64,000 nt of DNA. It comes from Turnera subulata (Eukaryota > Streptophyta > Magnoliopsida > Malpighiales > Passifloraceae). Of this stretch, positions 15,990 to 27,332 are shown one piece after another. The DNA is taken from positions 1 to 64,000 of the forward strand of contig JAKUCV010002062.1 in NCBI GenBank assembly GCA_028386065.3. Reading direction: 5' to 3'. Within the stretch, counting starts at the first letter, position 1, and every line of letters begins with the position of its first letter. The position numbers and the translations under genes were made by a program. The notes under the pieces are model-generated. The model saw nothing but the letters and a program-made list of their open reading frames with translations. It had not been told where the DNA came from and searched no databases.

Positions 15990-17360
15990 GTTGCTTCAAA
16001 TAGTTTGGATCCTTTAGGGATTCACATGTATATATCATGACTCATGGATCCGTAAAAATAGGCTGTAATAGCATCTATTAGATGCATTGCTAATTCTTTT
16101 CATATAATGACAGACTTATCAAAAATAATTGCATCCACTACAGGGGAGTACATCTCCTCATAATTAATACCAAGTCGTTTGGGTAAAACCTTTGTGCTAC
16201 AAACCGTGCTTTATATCTCACTATTTATTTCCTTTTCCGCACAAATACCCATTTTATGACCGACCAATTTTACACCATCTGGTGTACGGACTACAGGTCT
16301 GAAAATTTCTCGCTTCACAAGCGAGTCCAGCACAGCCTTTAATTGCGTTTCTCTATTTTGGCCAATCATTTCTGTGCCTACATTCATCAACAGATGTAGG
16401 TTCACGATCCTCTTTTTCTTTTCATAATATTTAGCGCTATAAATAAATATTCCGTCGACGGTTGTTGCACGTCGGTACCATCTTATTCCTGACAATGAAT
16501 AATTAATCGAGATCTCATCATACTCATTTATTTCAGGTACCTGAGTTACTTCTGGAACTTTTATCAATTGTGTCAGGGAAACCAACCTCTTCTGGAGGAC
16601 TTTTAATTTTAACCTCTACTGGAGGTCTTATTTTCTCTCTGGGGCCATATTATCTCTTTGCTCATTTTTCTCCATCGAGAATTTTACTTTCTATTGGAAC
16701 CGAGTATATTCTAAGCTTCTAGCGTACTTTAGATTCATTTGCATATTATACTTGTTTTTCTGGAATATTAATTTGAACAGGAGCATTTGCAGCTGGTATA
16801 TAAGATTTAGTCACTTTATGTGTCTGGCAATTGACAAAATATTTTGCAAATGAATCATCTTCTGAACTTCAGGTTCATATGAATTCGTTTGAGGATCAAA
16901 ACTAAGCATTGAATAACATTTCAATAATATCTTGATCCAGCTGCTTATTTTCTCCCCCTGATGTTGGGTAAACTCATTTAACAAGTCTCCAATCACTAAT
17001 CAATGATTTATGGAGATTCATACCCAACATACACCACATATATTCCCAGTCTTCCTTAAGGACCAAATTTTACTATGCTGTGGTGGAGCATTATATACTG
17101 TACAACCAATGGTCCGAAGATGGGAGTTACTAGGTTCGTGATCATGAACCAATTAAATGGGGAGACCTTATGATAACTTGTTGGCTTGATGCACACAAGC
17201 ATTGCTGCATGTAAAATACCATTTTCTCATACAGTAATATTTCATTAACAATGGTCCTGCAATCAATTAGAAATGTTCGCCTAGATTTTTTTGGGTTTAT
17301 TGCCAATAATATACATTTTCCATTGAAGAAATATACCAGCATTATATAGTCTAATAACAT
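15990..17360 (-). pseudogene. Copia reverse transcriptase and upstream linker, decayed
   Basis: On the minus strand, 16585-16211 reads through the Copia reverse-transcriptase start: the pattern LDSLVKREIFRPVVRTPDG followed by VGHKMGICAEK matches LDSLxKRxVFGPVVxTPxGVKPVGYKWVFxRK. Further downstream on that strand (about 16200-15990) the frame resumes as an ...YEEMYSPVVDAI-like run. 16996-16811 carries the upstream linker, with a SFDPQTNSYEPEVQKMIHLQ-type motif. 17360-17142 is weaker integrase-side sequence. Stops and frameshifts separate the pieces. Copia polyproteins normally hold gag, protease, integrase, RT and RNase H; only this part is legible. Confidence 0.8.
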
Positions 17361-17729
17361 AAGTAGGGATATGTACCCGCAAGTGGCTTAATCATTAAAA
17401 TAAGTGCGCACAATGCCAACTTGCATCACACAATAGACCATTTAGTCGATGCATCGTAAAAATTACCTAGATGGTCAACACGGTGGAGTTATTAGTCCAC
17501 ATACATGTCCCTGAATTATTTCCAAACTTGCTGGTGATTCCAGGCCAATCTCTTCTCAGGAAGGCCGTATAATTAATTTCGTAGCACACAAACACGTGGA
17601 AATTCATTGATTGTAAAACTTTTGGTTTTTCAATGAATGACCAAATAAATTTTGTGCATCATTATTGATCTGAAATGGCCCAACCGGTCATGCCAACAAT
17701 AAATCCATGAACCAACTTCAAGTTAGTGC

Positions 17730-18010
17730 CAGCTTCAGACTGCTATTTATGTGTAAGCTTCAGGCTGGATATGATAACTTAGGAAAATTATTTACCAGCT
17801 TCTGGCTGGGGCATACTAGCCATAAATTACATATATATCAGCCAACTTCTAGTTATTCTCAGCTTCGGGCTATGCAAATTGTGTATTTAAACACTTAAAT
17901 TGTGTATTTAAACACTTAAAAATTGCTAGCTTCAGGCTAGTGCATTCCAGCTTCTTGCTGGATATGGTAAGTTTAATAATTTAAATTGCTAGCTTCAGAC
18001 TGCAATATAT
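17730..18010 (-). repeat. Degenerate repeats with CCAGC/GCTGG mini-hairpins
   Basis: About seven copies of a core like CCAGCTTCAGGCTGG occur in 280 bp. Three are perfect 5-bp-stem hairpins: 17795-17809 (CCAGCTTCTGGCTGG), 17926-17940 (CTAGCTTCAGGCTAG) and 17947-17961 (CCAGCTTCTTGCTGG). A direct repeat AATTGTGTATTTAAACACTT lies at 17877-17919. The block is in the Copia internal region. Confidence 0.6.
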
Positions 18011-18139
18011 GTGCTAATTTTAGACTTATATCTGCCACTCATGTCAGAAAAGATCAGAATTATTGGACAATAATTAAAGTAGTAGCAAACTTTTCCAAAA
18101 GCAAAACCTCAAAGATTGAAAAGCTTTGGAGTTTACTAA

Positions 18140-19090
18140 CAAATAATGCAAAGTTTTAATTACCAAAAATTCTTCTGGATCTTTTCGGAGACAGAAAAAG
18201 GGTTCACATTTGAAAAACTGAGACCTAGCTGTCTATTCTCAGACTATAAGAAGGGGAGACGGTTAAGACAGGAAGATGCAGAAAACTCAGAAAAAAAAAA
18301 AAAAAACTCAACAAGACAAGAAAAAATGCCTTCCCCGGCTACTGTTTTCTTTGTTGAGGGTGCCTCTCTAGGAAGAAGGAATAGGTTAGCTTATAGCATG
18401 GTGAATGAGCAGCAAGAGGAATTACCGAATGATCTGGCGAGAAATTCCTCGTTTAGTGTTTGTTGATGAACTTTATTCATCTAGGTTCTTTGTAACTCCT
18501 ATGGAAGAAACATTCTTCCTAGAGGACCAAAGCAATCTAAGAGCTTCCTTTTATGGCTCTGCTAACTCTATTATGTTTTTTCATATCTATTAGACTGCAA
18601 GAATTTCAGCTAGAGCCTTCATGTCAAATTTTAAATCAAAGCAGCTATTATCAGGTTTCCATGATGGCTCGGAGCGTCTCAAGGGTGACTGGGTTACCAC
18701 CTACATGGCCTAAGGTACGACTTTTACTATGGAATTACAGAGGTGTAGCAAGAAGGTCCCAAGATTTTGTGCGTACCTTAAGGGATCTGAAGAATTAGTA
18801 CAAGCCCAACATGGTACTGATTACTGAGACTTTATGACAAGCAAGAGAGAATCATGGTGTAATCCCACTCCGTTTTCCTCCAACAAATAGGTTTGAGATA
18901 CCTGGAGAAAATAACATGGGTGGCAAGTGGTTCTCCTAGAACGACAGTGTTAGGGTCAACATTAACAACGAGGCTCAGAGTTTTAGAGTCAATGTTGTAC
19001 CCAACAGATAAATATCTGTATAAACTTATGTATGTGGACAATTACTCTTTGAATGTTCTCCAGTTATGGATCCATTATACAATAATAATA
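18140..19090 (+). pseudogene. Second copy of the LTR-antisense gene unit, broken
   Basis: This plus-strand segment is homologous to 53810-54750. Its reading frame starts at the ATG at 18326 after a shared A-rich leader containing AAAACTCAGAAAAAAAAAA. The shared protein pattern begins FFVEGA-LGRRNRLAYSM and continues with FFVTPMEETFFLEDQ and YGSANSIMFF. One extra base near 18447 shifts the frame relative to the other copy, and later in-frame stops follow. The last third reads WNYRGVARRSQDF..LRDLKN, resembling the start of LINE-type endonuclease domains. It lies antisense to the host Copia element. Differences from the other copy are mostly synonymous. The N-terminal part matches no family I know. 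Confidence 0.65.
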
Positions 19091-19199
19091 TGCATATTTT
19101 CTCTCAGCCTTATAATTATAATCTCATTTACGGCCACAAGCACAATTAATTATACTGTCTTATTCGCTAAAGGGAATAGAGCAGAGTCAATTCAACGGG

Positions 19200-20880
19200 A
19201 TCTATAATAATATCTTTTATTACTGTAAGTGGAAGTTTTTGTACTTTTCAAGAGTATTTGCTCTTCTGGAGCGTATAAATCTTTTTCTCATTTTTAAGAT
19301 TGTACATGTTATGTAAAATAGTTGACATCCACACATATAATTCTCCCCCTTGGATGTCAACTTGCATTGTCTTCAGGACAAATGCCTGAGCCATTATTCT
19401 AATAACGATGATAAAATCCTATAAAGTAAATAAAATAAAATAAAATAGCACATAATAATAAAATTGAAACATAAAATAAAATTATTCAATATATACTGGC
19501 TTGTATCTTCAGGGTAAGCAAGATAATAACAATATCCATCTTCGGACGGTCATACAACATCCATCTTCTGGTGGTCATATCTTTTTTTTCAATTTTCCTC
19601 AAAGATCTGCGGGATCTTTTGGCATTAAGACATCCAGTCTTTGCTTTATTTTTTCTTTTATTGCGTCTTCCAGACGATTTGCATTTAAATACATTTAATG
19701 TCCATAAAAAATTTATTCTGAAAATTCTAAGGGCCTCCAATATTTGTAACATAATTCTAAAATTAAATAAATAAAAGACTTTAATAAATAAATATGGGTC
19801 TTTTATTAATTAGCCCAATTAAAATAAATAGAAATTAAATACAGGCTCAATCGAAATATAAATTAAAACAAGAAAATAATATAATGGGTCTTTTCATAGC
19901 CCAATAAATGACCGAAAAATTTAATACGATGGGCCTTGTATGAGCCCAAAACGTATATATATAAAAAAAAAAGAGGCGGCTTAGCCGACCAATAAATGAA
20001 ACAAGGCGGCTTTGCCGGCCAACAAAGAGATAAGGCGGCTTAGCCGGCCAATAGTGAATACTAAGCAAATAACCGAAAAATTAAATGCGATGGGCCTTTT
20101 AATAGCCCACAAAGTACATAAATATAAATTCCCCACCCCCCCTCCTTTTTTTTAACAGAATATATATTTTTTTTCTCCACATTTTTTTCTTACTTTTTTT
20201 TATTATCTTTTCTCCTTTTTTTTTAGACTAAGCCGTGACCAGTATCGGTCCAATTTTTTTTTTTACAGACTAGGCTGTGAATAGTGCAGCCCAGGCCTGA
20301 AAACAAAAAATCAGGAGCAGGCCCAATTGCACAGCCCAAAAACTACAAGTCCAGCAGGCTAGGCCCGCGACCCGTCTGCAGTCGGGTCTGCCCACTATTA
20401 CCCGGGTCATCTTCAACCCAGGTCGTGACCCGCCCGTCAAAATGGGTCTGCAACCCGGGTCGTGCTAAACCCGCAACCTTCCATGGTGACGGCGGCGCGA
20501 CAGAAGGAAGGACGGACGCGGGAGGAGGTCGCGAGCACTGCAGCGGTGTGGCAACACAGGATGGCGGCGAAAAAGAGGCGAGAGCTCGTCGGCAGAAGGA
20601 GGAAGGAGCGGAGGAGCAAGATCCGTCGGGTTCTCGGCGGGTCAATGCCTCCTGACGGCGCGTCGAGCGGCAGAGACTGAAGGAAGAGGCGGCTTCAGGT
20701 CGGAGACGTCCCGGCGAGCACGATGGTGGTGACGGTGTCGTGCACGGCGGTGCGGAACGCCCTGGCATGAACAGTACCAGAGGGGTGGCGCACTGTTCTT
20801 CATTTTGGTTCTGGGTTGTTTTTCCTTCACCTCTGCTGGTTTTTTTTTTTCTTTGTTTGGTAGAGAAAATCGTGCTGATA
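19200..20880 (-). mobile_element. LTR-like debris inside the Copia element
   Basis: 19310-19370 has a TTCTCCCCCTTGGATGTCAA stretch like a Copia polypurine tract read from the other strand, so a second Copia end is probably nested here. 20280-20800 follows the GC-rich module of the 51400-51900 LTR: GTGAATAGTGC then GCCCAGGC, repeated AGCCCA words, ACCCGGGTCGT, GACGGCGGCGCGAC, GTGAACAGT and then a CT-rich tract. It is therefore a diverged relative of that LTR. No gene is present; long open frames at 20284-20768 reflect GC content. Confidence 0.5.
19975..20062 (+). repeat. Three tandem 29-30 bp repeats with GC hairpin
   Basis: Units start at 19975, 20005 and 20034. Each begins GGCGGCTT(A/T)GCCG(A/G)CCAA and ends in an A-rich spacer. 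The GGCGGCTTAGCCGGCC core can fold on itself. Confidence 0.7.
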
Positions 20881-20883
20881 ATG

Positions 20884-21083
20884 TGTTATAAATAACCTGT
20901 TTAATGAAAATGTGAAGTGATGGTAGAGGGAGCAGAAGGAAGAAGAAGAAGTTGAGGAGGAAGTGCCGTTCTCAGCTCAACACCCTTATTATTCGTTTAT
21001 TCAGTATATATAGTAAAACACAGATGGATGGGTAGGTGACATAGTTTTTTCAATGACATGCATATTTAACATGTTTTATAACT
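20884..21083 (-). repeat. 5' LTR of the Copia element
   Basis: 200 bp, the partner of 15010-15202. On the minus strand the internal domain follows directly with the putative primer-binding site TTATCAGCACGA. Confidence 0.85.
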
Positions 21084-21088
21084 GTTGG

Positions 21089-22226
21089 TTGGAAAAAGAA
21101 AAAAAATCTTCTTGACTTGGGAACAGTATACCGATTATTGCTTGTTGGCATAACGCGGAGGAAAACTTGTGGGGGCATCACGCATGCACTGACGCTGGTC
21201 AGTCTGAATGAGAAAAATGACGTGGGCCATCTTTTTAATTTGACCATTAACGAGATGTTAATTGTAAGAGCCGTTTCCTCCATGGGTATGAACCCGGCCC
21301 CGGCACTAGCAAAATCCTAAGCCCATGTAAGGATTCCTCCTACCTCCTGGCAAGTAAAGTTGCAGTATGCCACAGGCTTCTTACTCGACGAGGAGTCAAC
21401 AGAAGACCACAGTTCAGAACCTGAGACCTCTTAGTGCCATTATAGCCATGCACTGGCATTAATGGTGGTAGACATATTGGAAGAGTTTTTATTTTTTCTT
21501 CATGAAGAAGAAAGCTTGGTGTATTTTTTAAAATTTTCAAATGAGAGGATGTAATTTATAATTAGTTCTTATGACGGTCGAGCAGATAATTTTCCTTTCA
21601 ATTGTCTGATTTAATTTAAGCGTCAAGAACATCCATGGGTTCGATCCAATGGGTGAGATTGCAAGGGATTTGATCCAGTAGGTAGGTCGGATTGAAAGGT
21701 GGTTTTGGGGTTAGAATTGTGGGTATTTATGTAATTTTGACGTACCAAAAAAAATAAAAAAGCTACTAGCTACTGCAGCTATCAATATTGCTAGAGGTCT
21801 AAATTTCCAGTCCAGTGGCAATCTTTCAAAAGAAAAAGGGAGTGGTTGAAAAGATAAGGGACATCGATTCAAATTTTTCCAATTGAATAACAGCACATTT
21901 ACAGCTTCGCAGATTAATTTTGAATCTTAAGAGGAGTAGAATGTTTATTATACAATAAATGTGTAATCCAAATGTCTTCTCGAACTGGAAAAAAAAAAAA
22001 AAGTGCAATTCACCAAGAGAGTCGTTCTTCTTTCTTTCCATCGAAGGTATGCCGACACTCTAGAAGCACACAAGTGACAAAAATATCTACAACATATGGT
22101 CTCATGAAGAATTGAGCTTTGGAAATCCAGCAGAATAAGAACTTGAATATTCAGTCTTCATCTCTGGACAGCAAGCAATGGAGCTTTGAAAAGCACAAAT
22201 GAAATGATAGATTTATACTCATCATC
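21089..22226. other. Intergenic DNA between Copia element and VPS2-like gene
   Basis: AT-rich DNA without a recognisable gene. The part nearest 22226 is the likely 3' UTR and terminator region of the minus-strand VPS2-like gene. Short open frames here show no family resemblance. Confidence 0.4.
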
Positions 22227-25200
22227 TCATGGGTTCCTCAGGGCCGCCAACCGCTTTTCAAGCTCATCGACTCCCGAACTGCACAAGAAATTCAAAGATG
22301 AGCAAAGCAGTGATAGGGACTAACTTTCGCTGTTCTTTGGGAGATGGTTGGGAACATTTGTCACAGACCCGGAGAAGCGCACAAACATAAGCCCACTAGA
22401 AACTTTGTACGCCTAACAAGTAAAAGGGCGTGATAATTTTGGCTTATTGGCAAACAGTGCATAAATGGGCTCTTCATTCACTGGATATCTGATCTAACCA
22501 TTTCTTTGAATAAGAGGGGACTATGCAAGGTATCAGCTAGGCCTGAATGCCAAGAACAAAGGGCTTTCACATGGTAGTTTAAGTTTTCTCCAGAGAAAAA
22601 AAAAACAGAAGAAAGAATACCTGCTAACACTCTCTGTATTTCTCCCTGCAATTTTTCCCTTTGGTGCCGTTGATAACTGTCAAGTTTCATCTCAATCAGC
22701 ATTATGGACAAGGAATATTATCAAGAAAAAAGGCACTTTACAAATGAAAAACTACTGTACTAACCTGTGAAGCAACATCAACACCGATTTCATCTAGAAC
22801 CTGCCAACAAAAGTATAAAATAACAAATTTATCATCAGACCATTGTTTTATGATGCAGTTGCACCATTATATAACATTATCCAAGCGATATGTAACCATT
22901 AGATAACACTTGTTATCACTTAGTCCATCAATAATTGTATATTGATAGTACAAAGACCCTTGTTTTATGGAGGGGAGCGGTAGCATCAACTATCATAGTA
23001 TAAACAAAATTATGATCAGACTCTTATTTTATCAAGCAGTCACACCAACTACCGTAGAAACTACCTAGGTGGTGGCCATCAATAGATAATACTGGCTACT
23101 GTTGTGTCCATGTTCATGAAAGACCATTGTTTTGGGAGCACTAGATCACTCTATTGCATAGATATAGTGGCACAGAACGTGCAGCTCCTGATTGCAATTA
23201 AGTGGTTATATGGTGCAGGGGATACAAAAGCATACAAAGGGAAAATGGTAGGGAATGAGGATAAGAAAGTTTCATCATTGCTGACTTCATTATAAAATGG
23301 CTATATTATTTCCCAATTAATTAAGGATGCAAGCCAAGGAGCTACCTGATTTGTCAGCTCATCAGTCTCCTCTTCAGCCTCATCATCATCCAAAGCATCG
23401 TCTATGGCATCTGACATCATTTCAGTCTGCACGCACAAGTAGCAGGTACACATAAGCATAATATATGCAAAGGTATACAACCATGCCAACGAATAAAAAC
23501 ATGCTTTCACTTCAAATTGCCCCGAAACAGAAGCATGATCTCACCGTCATATCCATCTGTGCTGACTGCTTCTGAAACTCTCTTATAACCTTCATTTGCT
23601 TTGCAGGGGCCATTTGCTGAAATTAGAGCATACCACAGAGGATTACCACATCAAACATGCAAGCATTCACAGATATATGCACAATCTCAAATTTTAATTG
23701 TTTAAACAGAATAACCATCAAGGAAAAGGGAACTGGTTTGCTTCCGTATGGCTATTTTCTAGTCAAAGCTCGTGAACAGCACCCCACGCTGCTTATTACT
23801 GACCTTATTCAAAACAGAGAAATACCAAAAGCAAAATATTACTGACCTTATTCATTGCTTCCATTGCCTTACTGGCACCCTTCAAGCCAACAGCAACAGA
23901 AGACTGGGCATGCATAGCCTACAGAAGCAGGTGCACATTGTCTAAGAGCACAATCATATGCTTTGTAAGAAAACACACCCTATATGACACACTTACTCGA
24001 GCATGCTCTGAAAGAATACCTGTGTATGAGTTGCAATGCCTCGCATTTGAGCTCGACTGCCCTGCAAGTTTGCTATTTGCTGCCTAAGCCTCACTAGCTG
24101 ACGAGCCAAGATTTTAGTTGCCGCCTGCAGAATGCATATAAATGAAGCACCAATGTGATACATTATAAAAGTTTCAAAGAGCAAGTATGCTGGGATCAGA
24201 AAGATTGCATTTTTAAGGTTCATTTTGTGGAACTAAGTTCATGGTTCAAGCTGAAGTCCAACAGGATTGGCTCAGATATCAATTTGGTAACTGAATGCAA
24301 CCAAACTAGTGGGGTTTTATTAGATCATGATGTATAAACTCAATGACAAGAAAGGGGAAAGGCAACCAAGCCCATGCAAACTCCTAAGGTCCTAAGCAAT
24401 CACACAAGGTGAAACGGGAATCATGCCATTCATGAAGCCCCAGAAGCTTCTCACTGAATCTTCGTCATTATGTTACTTTCAAAGGCTAGTACTCCTATTA
24501 TTATTTGCAATCTCAAATAGAAGAACATGCAAAGTAAACTAGCCAGTAACATTAAACTAAACAATGTTTGATAGAGCTACACAGCATGACAATTATAGGA
24601 GAACAAAGTTTCATGTAAAAGCAAAATATTCACTGACCTCGTTCCCTGTCTTAGCTGTTCTTTTTATCTCAGCAACAAGCTTCTTTTCCTGAAACCATGG
24701 AAAACCAATTAGATGCCTCAACGGCAGAAACATACAAGACAAAAGATCATCATCGGAAAGCAGTAGCATACTTCCAGTTGGAGTGCTCCAATTTCCTTCT
24801 CTATACCTGAATCACAGTGAAAACACAGCAAAGAAATCAATCTCTATACTAAAATATACGGAGTTAACCTCCAAAACTAGCAGAGCAAAGCTTCCATTAG
24901 TTCCCACTCATTTTGCTTTCTTCTTTTCGGATTGGTGTAACCACCGAACCCAAAAAGAAACTTAAGAAACCTCGCTCTTGATTGTTCCAAAAGGCCTCAA
25001 ACCCAGAGCAGAAACCTTTTTCTTTTCTGGTGCAATATGGGAAGCAGAATTCAAAGTGGCACAGTCAAGGTTTTAAAGCGAGACTGGAAACATGACTACT
25101 AGTTTCAGAGTGTCTGAAACTAAGGTGGGTAATTGTGCTGTCTCTGTATTTTGACAATGATGAGTTGATACAGCCAGAGACACCACCAAAAAAAAATGGG

Positions 25201-25686
25201 GCATGTTTTTGATGTTTAAAGAAGCCAGAAACTAGAAACAAATCAAGGAGTCCTAAAAAAACTCAGAAGAAAGAAATGTAATTGGGAATAAATAGAAACA
25301 CGTACCCCTAGCCGCATGCTGCATTTCTCTCTTACTCTCCCGCAAGGCCTCTGCAACAGAAATTTATTTAACAAATTTAAACAGATGACTAAAAACAAAG
25401 TAAACCCATCCAACCTGACCCGGAATTCGAACCCAAAAAAGAAAAGACCAACAGAATAAAGTCAACCGAGAAAAAAAGAAACGCCGCGTGATCCATAACA
25501 AGTCACGGCAAATTCGATTTGCTTCGTAAAGAGAAGAGAAGGTAAAAAAAAATTCCGGTGACTGAAAATTCATAGCTCGCCTTCCAAACACGATCAAGCT
25601 TATAATGGAACATGATGACGCTATGATTTTATGGACTACACATAAGACGGACCTCTAGGGTTTGGTTTTTTGGAGAAGATGTTCAT
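22227..25686 (-). CDS. ESCRT-III subunit, VPS2/CHMP2-like (VPS2.2/VPS2.3 type)
   Basis: Eleven exons on the minus strand, in transcription order: 25653-25686, 25306-25350, 24772-24806, 24638-24688, 24020-24124, 23847-23918, 23545-23616, 23346-23426, 22765-22800, 22621-22676, 22227-22278. They total 639 nt, 212 aa, all GT-AG, with phases agreeing. The start MNIFSKK matches the MNIFKKK start of Arabidopsis VPS2.2/2.3. The basic N-terminal helices (EALRESKREM, LARQLVRLRQQIANLQGSRAQ) form the Snf7 core. MSDAIDDALDDDEAEEETDE marks the acidic autoinhibitory region, and the C-terminal VDELEKRLAALRNP is a MIT-interacting motif for VPS4. ESCRT-III filaments remodel endosomal membranes and drive multivesicular body sorting. 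Length is typical. The gene is divergent from the PP2A B'' gene. Confidence 0.95.
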
Positions 25687-27332
25687 TGCTAGTTCGTCTG
25701 TGATACGGCCCGGACAGAAGAAGCTGTTCTTCCAGAGACAAAAAGAGTTCCTTAACAACGTTGTTGTAGTCGAAGTGGATTGGCAGAAGAAGGAAGACTT
25801 TTTTCCTTTTATGTTGTTCGGTTACGCGGATAATTTCAATATACCCCCGGGTTAATTGTTAAATTTAATCGCGGGCTAGACGCGTAATAGGTTTTGTCCT
25901 CGATAAAAAAAAACATAAAGAAAAGCCTTCTGTAGGGAGACGATGGATCATTGGATCGGTGATCAGAACCGAAGAGGATTTTAGTGGGCCAGATTTTGGG
26001 CCGGAAGAGGACCGCGTATCCCGCCCAAAATACGGAAATTTTCTCCGACATGAATATATATGCCCGAAAGTGTCAGTTATTGTAGGCTCGACGGCTAGTT
26101 AAGAAAGCAAAACCAGGAAACGAGATAAGAATTCAAGATTATGGATAGTATTTTGAGAGTGACAAACAAATTTATGACGCTAGAACTCGTGACAATTACT
26201 ATTCTAATATAAATTGTGTTGCAAAGAAGTTATTTTTATGACACTATAAATGGTAGGTAAGATATGATTTTAAGTTTTATACTAGAAAGAATGGATATTG
26301 CCCCTCAATTAAGCTCGCCGAGTGTTGGATTTCTGTCGACGTGGTAGTTAAAAATCTTTTTAGTCACATGGTCAAACCCAAGTCTCATCCAAGAAATTAC
26401 TAAACAATTTTTTAAAATTAATAAAGCACCCTTATCCATTCAAACCGCACAACTTTAATCATCCGTCCCCACCAGCAAACTTGAAAAAAAAAAAAACAGA
26501 AGAGAACAAATGTCACACACCACACACCAGTCAACCCCTCTACGTGGTCTTCCCATCTATTCTTTAATCTTTATTAAAACAAAAATAGACCGTATAAGGT
26601 AAGCCTACTTATACGTATCAAAACCGTAGAACTCACCGAATCCAAAACGACGAACAGAGGATATACTTACATCACCCCAACACACACTACCCACAACAAT
26701 TTACAGGTCCCTCTCCAGAAAAAGTAGTCTTCTGGAAACGTGGACTCTTTTTTCTCTCTTGCCTCCTCTCCCTCTCCCTCTCTCTCTCCCTCTCCTCTGG
26801 ACTGAAAAGAGCGGTTTTAGTTTTCATTTCAGTGTCAGTTCAAGTTTGTTTTTCAGTTTTTTAGTTTTTTTTTTTAAAAAAATCACCAGAAAACCATAGC
26901 AACCGTCTATTTCTCCAAAACAAACACTCACCTTCCTCCATACTACTACTACTCCTCCTCAATTTCACCAACTGCTTCAATTTCACCAACTGCTTCTCCT
27001 TTCCCGATACGGCTGCTTTTGCCTTGCTTTTTTGAAGCTCCTTGATTCTATTACTATTAGTAGTTGCAATTTTACCTGCTAGGTTTTTTTTTTTTTTTTC
27101 CCTTGGAGAGAAATACGGAAAGGATTTCTTAGTGACTTTTTTTCAAGCGGTGAAAGCAAACACCTCGAGAATTGGAGGTTTTGGTGCTTGTTTTAGGGTT
27201 TTATAATTCCGCGGTAACAATTTTTTTTTTTTCAAATTAAGAGCGAAAGAGTGCCGGAACAGAAAAGTTAGGTTTCGGTTAAGCGGCAGGAAATAGCTTA
27301 AGGAGTTAGGGTTTTAGGATCGGGGCGGCGGG
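25687..27332. promoter_or_regulatory. Divergent intergenic region between VPS2-like and PP2A B'' genes
   Basis: About 1.65 kb separates two head-to-head start codons. 26757-26803 is a CT microsatellite (CTCTCCCTCTCCCTCTCTCT), and further CT-rich blocks run to about 27000, consistent with the PP2A B'' core promoter and 5' UTR. ATG context at 27333 is GCGGGATGG. No other gene is seen. A 5' UTR intron is possible but not demonstrable. Confidence 0.45.

Larger units (their letters stand above)
15010..21083 (-). mobile_element. Decayed Copia-type LTR retrotransposon with inserts
   Basis: Two LTRs (15010-15202 and 20884-21083) start TGTTATAAATAACCTG and are flanked by GTTGG at 15005-15009 and 21084-21088, a perfect 5-bp target duplication. 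On the minus strand the 5' LTR is the right one, followed by TTATCAGCACGA as a likely primer-binding site. A polypurine tract (CCAAGAGGGAAT) precedes the 3' LTR at 15203-15216. Reverse-transcriptase and linker remnants run from about 17360 down to 15990. The internal domain is interrupted by unrelated material (about 18100-20800), including a copy of the antisense gene unit and LTR-like sequence. Multiple stops and frameshifts make it inactive. Confidence 0.85.

Noticed and set aside
20284..20768. Overlapping frames on both strands
   Set aside because: They lie in a GC-rich LTR module homologous to 51400-51900.
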